DNA of 64,000 nt from Caprella mutica (taxonomy: Eukaryota; Arthropoda; Malacostraca; Amphipoda; Caprellidae), in assembly GCA_947561585.1 (NCBI GenBank), contig CANNZV010001047.1, forward strand, positions 123,205-187,204, in the 5' to 3' direction. The position numbers and the translations under genes are program-made. Within the stretch, counting starts at the first letter, position 1; the number at the start of each line of letters is the position of its first letter. Positions 57,191 through 64,000 of the stretch are shown in pieces. Under the pieces are notes generated by a model. The model ran no database searches and had not been told where the DNA came from. It saw only the letters and a list, made by a program, of their open reading frames with translations.

Positions 57191-60100
57191 AATACAAAGT
57201 AAAGTTGCTTTATTACAAAGTAAAGTTAATTTAATACAAAGTAAAGTCAATTCAATACAAAGTAAAGTTAATTAAATACAAAGTAAAGTTAATTTAATAC
57301 AAAGTAAAGTCAATTCAATACAAAGTAAAGTTAATTAAATACAAAGTAAAGTTAATTTAATACAAAGTAAAGTCAATTCAATACAAAGTAAAGTTGCTTT
57401 ATTACAAAGTAAAGTTAATTTAATACAAAGTAAAGTCAATTCAATACAAAGTAAAGTTAATTTAATACAAAGTAAAGTTAATTCAATACAAAGTAAAGTT
57501 AATTTAATACAAAGTAAAGTTAATTTATTACAAAGTAAAGTCAATTCAATACAAAGTAAAGTTAATTTATTACAAAGTAAAGTTAATTTATTACAAAGTA
57601 TAGTCAATTCAATACAAAGTAAAGTTAATTTATTACAAAGTAAAGTCAATTCAATACAAAGTAAAGTCAATTCTATACAAAGTAAAGTTAATTTATTACA
57701 AAGTAAAGTCAATTCGATACAAAGTAAAGTCAATTCAATACAAAGTAAAGTCAATTCAATACATTGTAAAGTCAATTCGATACAAAGTAAAGTCAATTCG
57801 ATGCAAAGTAAAATCAATTCAATACAAAGTAAAGTCAATTCAATACAAAGTAAAGTCAATTCAATACAAAGTAAAGTTAATTTAATACAAAGTAAAATCA
57901 ATTCAATACAAAGTAAAGTCAATTCGATACAAAGTAAAGTCAATTCGATACAAAGTAAAATCAATTCAATACAAAGTAAAGTCAATTCGATACAAAGTAA
58001 AGTCAATTCAATACAAAGTAAAGTTAATTTAATACAAAGTAAAATCAATTCAATACAAAGTAAAGTCAATTCGATACAAAGTAAAGTCAATTCAATACAA
58101 AGTAAAGTTAATTTAACACAAAGTAAAATCAATTCAATACAAAGTAAAGTCAATTCAATACATTGTAAAGTCAATTCAATACAAAGTAAAGTTAATTTAA
58201 TACAAAGTAAAATCAATTCAATACAAAGTAAAGTCAATTCGATACAAAGTAAAATCAATTCAATACAAAGTAAAGTCAATTCAATACAAAGTAAAGTCAA
58301 TTCAATACATTGTAAAGTCAATTCGATACAAAGTAAAGTCAATTCGATACAAAGTAAAATCAATTCAATACAAAGTAAAGTCAATTCAATACAAAGTAAA
58401 GTTAATTTAATACAAAGTAAAATCAATTCAATACAAAGTAAAGTCAATTCGATACAAAGTAAAGTCAATTCGATACAAAGTAAAATCAATTCAATACAAA
58501 GTAAAGTCAATTCGATACAAAGTAAAGTCAATTCAATACAAAGTAAAGTTAATTTAATACAAAGTAAAATCAATTCAATACAAAGTAAAGTCAATTCGAT
58601 ACAAAGTAAAGTCAATTCAATACAAAGTAAAGTTAATTTAACACAAAGTAAAATCAATTCAATACAAAGTAAAGTCAATTCAATACATTGTAAAGTCAAT
58701 TCAATACAAAGTAAAGTTAATTTAATACAAAGTAAAATCAATTCAATACAAAGTAAAGTCAATTCGATACAAAGTAAAATCAATTCAATACAAAGTAAAG
58801 TCAATTCGATACAAAGTAAAGTCAATTCAATACAAAGTAAAGTCAATTCGATACAAAGTAAAGTTAATTTAATACAGAGTAAAATAAATTAAATACAAAG
58901 TAAAGTCAATTCGATACAAAGTAAAATTAATTCAATACAGAGTAAAATAAATTCAATACAAAGTAAAGTCAATTCGATACAAAGTAAAATTAATTCAATA
59001 CAAAGTAAAATCAATTCAATACAAAGTAAAGTTAATTTAATACAGAGTAAAATAAATTCAATACAAAGTAAAGTCAATTCGATACAAAGTAAAATTAATT
59101 CAATACAAAGTAAAATCAATTCAATACAAAGTAAAGTTAATTTAATACAGAGTAAAATAAATTCAATACAAAGTAAAGTCAATTCGATACAAAGTAAAAT
59201 TAATTCAATACAGAGTAAAGTCAATTCGATACAAAGTAAAGTCAATTCAATACAAAGTAAAGTCAATTCGATACAAAGTAAAATCAATTCAATACAAAGT
59301 AAAATCAATTCAATACAAAGTAAAGTTAATTTAATACAGAGTAAAATAAATTCAATACAAAGTAAAGTCAATTCGATACAAAGTAAAATTAATTCAATAC
59401 AAAGTAAAGTCAATTCGATACAAAGTAAAGTCAATTCAATACAAAGTAAAGTCAATTCAATACAAAGTAAAGTCAATTCGATACAAAGTAAAGTCAATTC
59501 AATACAAAGAAAGTTAATTAAATACAAAGTAAAATCAATTCAATACAAAGTAAAGTCAATTCGATACAAAGTAAAGTCAATTCAATACAAAGTAAAGTAT
59601 ATTTAATACAAAGTAAAATCAATTCAATACAAAGTAAAATAAATTCAATACAAAGTAAAGTCAATTCGATACAAAGTAAAATCAATTCAATACAAAGTAA
59701 AGTCAATTCAATACAAAGTAAAGTCAATTCAATACAAAGTAAAGTTAATTTAATACAAAGTAAAATAAATTCAATACAAAGTAAAGTCAATTCGATACAA
59801 AGTAATATTAATTCAATACAGAGTAAAGTCAATTCGATACAAAGTAAAGTCAATTCAATACAAAGTAAAGTCAATTCAATACAAAGTAAAATCAATTCAA
59901 TACAAAGTAAAATCAATTCAATACAAAGTAAAGTTAATTTAATACAGAGTAAAATAAATTCAATACAAAGTAAAGTCAATTCGATACAAAGTAAAATTAA
60001 TTCAATACAGAGTAAAGTCAATTCGATACAAAGTAAAGTCAATTCAATACAGAGTAAAGTCAATTCGATACAAAGTAAAATCAATTCAATACAAAGTAAA

Positions 60101-60429
60101 GTCAATTCAATACAAAGTAAAGTCAATTCAATACAAAGTAAAGTTAATTTAATACAAAGTAAAATAAATTCAATACAAAGTAAAGTCAATTCGATACAAA
60201 GTAAAATTAATTCAATACAGAGTAAAGTCAATTCGATACAAAGTAAAGTCAATTCAATACAAAGTGAAGTCAATTCGATACAAAGTAAAGTCAATTCAAT
60301 ACAAAGTAAAGTTAATTTAATACAAAGTAAAATAAATTCAATACAAAGTAAAGTCAATTCGATACAAAGTTAAGTCAATTCAATACAAAGTAAAGTCAAT
60401 TCAATACAAAGTAAAGTTAATTTAACACA
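57191..60429. repeat. 21-bp satellite array, about 154 copies, with higher-order structure
   Basis: The unit AATACAAAGTAAAGTCAATT + C repeats for 3.24 kb with diagnostic variants (GTTAATTTAAT, AAAATCAATT, CATTGTAAAG, ACACAAAG, CAGAGTAAAAT). The ACACAAAG variant at 58108 recurs at 58633 (525 = 25 x 21), and the CATTGT variants at 58160 and 58685 have the same offset, showing a 25-monomer higher-order unit; an earlier copy (57761 to 58307) carries one extra monomer. The right third uses a different set of variants with CAGAGTAAAATAAATTC. Frames of up to 503 codons on the minus strand and 363 on the plus strand arise because 21 is a multiple of three. Confidence 0.98.
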
Positions 60430-60794
60430 AACAAACTAGGGCACCTTTTATGTTCTATCATTTTATCACTATAATAGTATCACTGTAATAATAGAAAATA
60501 CAAACATTATATGCTAATTATTTTCAAAATGTCAACCAGTGACGTCATAGAATGATTGCAAATATGTTCTATCAATTGAATAGTTATTATAGAGATGCGT
60601 CACTAAAGACAGTCAACAACATATCAATGCTGTACAGCCCCTAATGTCTATTGTATGATTACAGATTTTGAAGATAAAATAATAAAACATTAAAATTGAT
60701 ATGGGTGATGAAAAATCATTAGAGGCTATATTTCGAAGTATAAGTGACACAAAACTATCATATTAGTGTACAGGCATACCCTCTCTTATTGCGT

Positions 60795-61108
60795 CTCACA
60801 CTTATGACAATCGAATAAATGTGGGACATATCTCGCTTCTATTTTTCCTGGTATAGAAAATAATTTATGAGTAACTTTGGTAATTTGGTTGGTTGGATAG
60901 ATTAGAAATAATTTTAATGTAAATAATCTATATTACTTACTATAAAATAATTTTTAATTTATTCCACCTGCATTAGTTACGGCCAAAACGGATAAACTGA
61001 AAACAACCAACCAAATTAACAAAGTTACTCCTGAAATATTTTTAATATCAAGAGGGATAGAAGAGAGACATGTCCCACACTAATTAGATTGTCATAAGTG
61101 TGAGACAT
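60795..61108. mobile_element. inverted-repeat (MITE-like) element
   Basis: GTCTCACACTTATGACAATC (60804) with ATAAATGTGGGACATATCTC is mirrored by GACATGTCCCACACTAATTA with GATTGTCATAAGTGTGAGAC (to about 61105). A second pair, GTAACTTTGGTAATTTGGTTGG and CCAACCAAATTAACAAAGTTAC, shows that the stem continues inward. The loop is AT-rich; no coding capacity. Confidence 0.88.
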
Positions 61109-63021
61109 TACATTGTTAATTAACTACACCATCCTGATTTTTAGAGTTCTGAGAAACAAAAAACCCTCTATAATGTGTTTACTTTGAAAAGAAAGAAAAT
61201 ATTTGGTATAAAGACCTTTTTTTTATTCATCTCTTAAATCCTATATAGTTGAGTTGGAGTTCACTATAGAGGAGTCCCAGTGTAATCTAATAAAACTATT
61301 AATGGCTACAAACTGCCTTTTAAAAGAAATGTCAATCGAGTTTTAAATCTATTGCCATCTTTTTTATAAAATTTTAAATACAATAAAATTGAAAACCCAA
61401 GTAAGTCACTTCAAGCTTTTGAATCAGTGTAGTTATTACAGATGAACTAAATTTACAATATACAAATGAATTTAACCTCATATTGATTCGTTTCCAATTC
61501 TTTAAAATAATAAAGTATCAGAACTACTTCATGACTATTACATGAATTTGATATTCATTCAATTCTGTTTCAATTAATTCCCTGAAAGTTAAGAAGTTAG
61601 TACTGCACTGAGTGCACTGTAAAATGAAGCTTAATATTTATATCAGTCATACCTCTGAATGAAAGAAAACTAACACAAAAACTCTACGGTGTTTACTAAT
61701 AATATTTCATTTACTCTCAAAAATTATATACTTCACAACAGATAATTAGATTTGGCCTGAAGGAAATATAATTTAACAAATAATATTAGAATATGCTAGG
61801 AAATGTCTATAATAAATCTATCCATGCTAATATTCTTTATCATGCATACTTATAACTTATGAGTGATAGAAATTTTTAATACTGTATCGAAACTTATATA
61901 AATTTAAAATATATTATTTAAACTTCCCGTTGATTGATTTTCTTTCTAAAATTATCATTGCACAAATTTTTGAAGAGTTTTAGACTCATTAAAAAATTCA
62001 TATTTTGCGTAAAGTTTTATCAACAGTAAGTAATTATTTTATAATAAAGCATTTTAAGTAACACTAATTGAATTCGATAAGTGATGATTATTACTAAAAG
62101 CTACTGTAACTATTATTGATAATCAGAATGTTTATCCCAAACTGTAGTGGAATAATTATATTATAATCTTCATCACCTCTCAATTGTTTTGGTGCGAAAG
62201 TGTGGCATGATACATTTAAGGGAAATAAATTAATTAATAACTCTTAAGCTTAGACTTTTGAGAAACATTTTGTAAAATTTAATAATAACTAATATAAAAA
62301 ATTAAAGATACACCAACAGTTAAATATATTTCATTTGAAAATAAAATTTATTTGTCTCTTTTGTCTTCTCAAATTTCTTTCAAGTTATTAATTATTTTCA
62401 TTAAAAAATGTTCTGCTTGTAGGAATATTGTTCTTAAAAATAGAATCAGGTTTATATTATTGGAATTCTAAGTTTATGATTATTTATTCTTTAACATAAT
62501 GCAACTATTCAATTACCATTCCTAAAATATAAAATACAATATACTATTATATTAATAATTTTTTTTTTTTTTAGAAAACTATATATTATTCTTACCATAA
62601 TGTCCTGTATACTTATAGATTGCTTCACCTTTATATTCACCTTTTATAAATGCCCATATTGAATATATGATTGTAAGAGGAATTATAAAAAAATATCTTT
62701 CAAATTGTTACAATTTTTAATTAATATCAATATAATAATGTACTTGATATTTTATGAAAGTTAATTGAATAATTAAATTAAGTTAAAGAGTAAATAAATA
62801 TAGTCTTAGAAATGATAATTATTTACCAATAATAATAAATGATAAAAATGTAACGGAATAAACTCTTTCCAGTTACAAATAGATGTATAACCAAAGAAAA
62901 AAGAATTACATTGAGTATGACAGTCACGCTGATTAGAGTGAGAGAGATTGGTAGCGTGAGGCTATCACTCAGCGTATCACGCTAGTGTTTTATATACTAT
63001 GTACATTCTATTAACCTTATT
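61109..63021. other. intergenic, no gene seen
   Basis: AT-rich, with many poly-T/A runs and no array, inverted repeat or frame that I can support. Confidence 0.5.
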
Positions 63022-63105
63022 GCTGTGTGTTGTGTTGTGTTGTGTGTTGTGTGTTATGTGTTGTATGTGTTGACTGTGTTGAATGTGTATGTGTTTGTGT
63101 TTCGC
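63022..63105. repeat. TG-rich simple repeat
   Basis: TGTGTTGTGTTGTGT and TGTTGAATGTGTATGTG text forms a short irregular TG-rich tract. Possible Z-DNA-prone sequence, otherwise ordinary. Confidence 0.8.
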
Positions 63106-63498
63106 TATAAGCGTTATGCAATAATGTGTAATTGCTTAATTGCAAAATAGAATGTTTTCACTTTTTTGTTTTATTTTCATATTTGGCTGTGACATTGATA
63201 TTGTTTTCGGGTATATTTTCTTTGGGTTTATTTCTCGTTGTTATAGTTTACTGTAAGATAGAAATATAACATAAAAATTAAGATATATAGTTTTATTTAC
63301 TATTTAGTATACACAACAAACAACTGCCTCGAGGTTGTGTAAGTTCTATCAATTATAATCAATCATTAACTAATCACAAACAAATAAATATGACATATTA
63401 GAATGACAGGGTTACTCCAGAACAAAAATTACGAAACTTTCTATAATGGAGTATGAAAGAAAATCAATAAATTTCAGGACACACTCTGCTATAATAAC

Positions 63499-63606
63499 GA
63501 CTACTTTTTCCTACGATATGACTACAGACTACTTTTTCCTACGATATGACTACAGACTACTTTTTCCTACGATATGACTACAGACTACTTTTTCCTACGA
63601 TATGAC
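63499..63606. repeat. 28-bp tandem repeat, about 4 copies
   Basis: The unit GACTACTTTTTCCTACGATA + TGACTACA repeats nearly perfectly four times. Confidence 0.95.
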
Positions 63607-63700
63607 ACTTTTTCGACTTTTAGATCTATAGAACTATACTTTTTAGAACTATGAGACAACTTTCGTTAGAACTAAAAATATCAAGCTCTACTGAACAGTC

Positions 63701-64000
63701 TGATGGTGATTAGTGTGATGGTGATTAGTGTGGTGGTGATTAGTGTGATGGTGATTAGTGTGATGGTGATTAGTGTGATGGTGATTAGTGTGGTGGTGAT
63801 TAGTGTGGTGGTGATTAGTGTGATGGTGATTAGTGTGGTGGTGATTAGTGTGGTGGTGATTAGTGTGATGGTGATTAGTGTGATGGTGATTAGTGTGATG
63901 GTGATTAGGGTGGTGGTGATTAGTGTGGTGATGATTAATGTGGTGGTGATTAGTGTGATGGTGATTAGTGTGATGGTGATTAGTGTGATGGTGATTAGTG
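63701..64000. repeat. 15-bp minisatellite reaching the window end, 20 copies
   Basis: TGATGGTGATTAGTG repeats 20 times to base 64000 with a GTGGTGATTAGTG variant at irregular places. It continues beyond the window, so its true size is unknown. Confidence 0.97.

Noticed and set aside
57335..60357. Open frames of 503, 279, 212 (minus) and 363 (plus) codons
   Set aside because: They are translations of a 21-bp satellite whose period is a multiple of three; both strands are open and there is no start context or domain.
4164..63606. CRISPR arrays
   Set aside because: The many short repeats are head-to-tail minisatellites without unique spacers, and the DNA is eukaryotic.

Overview
This is eukaryotic nuclear DNA from an invertebrate animal. 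It is AT-rich, has long introns with ordinary GT/AG splice sites, and is crowded with minisatellites, inverted-repeat (MITE-like) elements and decayed transposons. I see no bacterial operon, rRNA, tRNA or CRISPR array. The Sox gene, a Tc1/mariner/IS630-type transposase remnant with the C-terminal wording common in arthropods, and LINE tails of a type widespread in arthropods and other invertebrates suggest an arthropod, perhaps an insect. I cannot name the species.

Two protein-coding genes can be assembled, both on the minus strand. (1) A homologue of the c-Myc-binding protein MYCBP/AMY-1 has coding exons at 853-945 and 1578-1783. A candidate first exon at 11136-11184 joins them in phase and gives a 115-residue protein. 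(2) A complete four-exon SoxE-class transcription factor gene (relatives: vertebrate SOX8/9/10, Drosophila Sox100B) has exons at 41099-41913, 35099-35236, 23414-23653 and 22723-23305. Splice phases agree at every junction and give 591 residues, with the SoxE dimerisation motif followed by an HMG box split by an intron.

Layout: 1-1.8 kb, 3' part of the MYCBP homologue. 1.9-11 kb, its probable first intron, holding a 370-bp tandem duplication, several nested inverted-repeat elements and a 6.2-kb foldback-like palindrome filled with tandem arrays. 11.7-12.7 kb, MITEs. 17.5-20.4 kb, a coiled-coil coding remnant, a mariner-like remnant and a LINE tail. 22.7-41.9 kb, SoxE, with minisatellites in its introns (32-bp x ~50, 21-bp x 10, 33-bp, 48-bp, 29-bp, 32-bp). 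42-51 kb, putative SoxE promoter DNA, palindromic MITEs, a LINE tail interrupted precisely by a TA-flanked MITE, a GGGGTCAACCC-ended element and a 21-bp minisatellite. 51.8-53.4 kb, a 5'-truncated LINE with two stop codons. 54.5 kb, a second transposase remnant. 57.2-60.4 kb, a 3.2-kb 21-bp satellite with higher-order structure. 63.5-64 kb, two short minisatellites, the last running off the window.

The two genes show no direct functional link. The main points of interest are the foldback-like palindrome, a SoxE splice donor that lies inside a minisatellite and is copied three times as decoys, the family of near-palindromic hairpins whose ends carry a splice-donor-like GTAAGT, and the traceable transposon-in-transposon insertion at 45.3 kb. 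Most long open frames here are period-multiple-of-three minisatellites and not genes.
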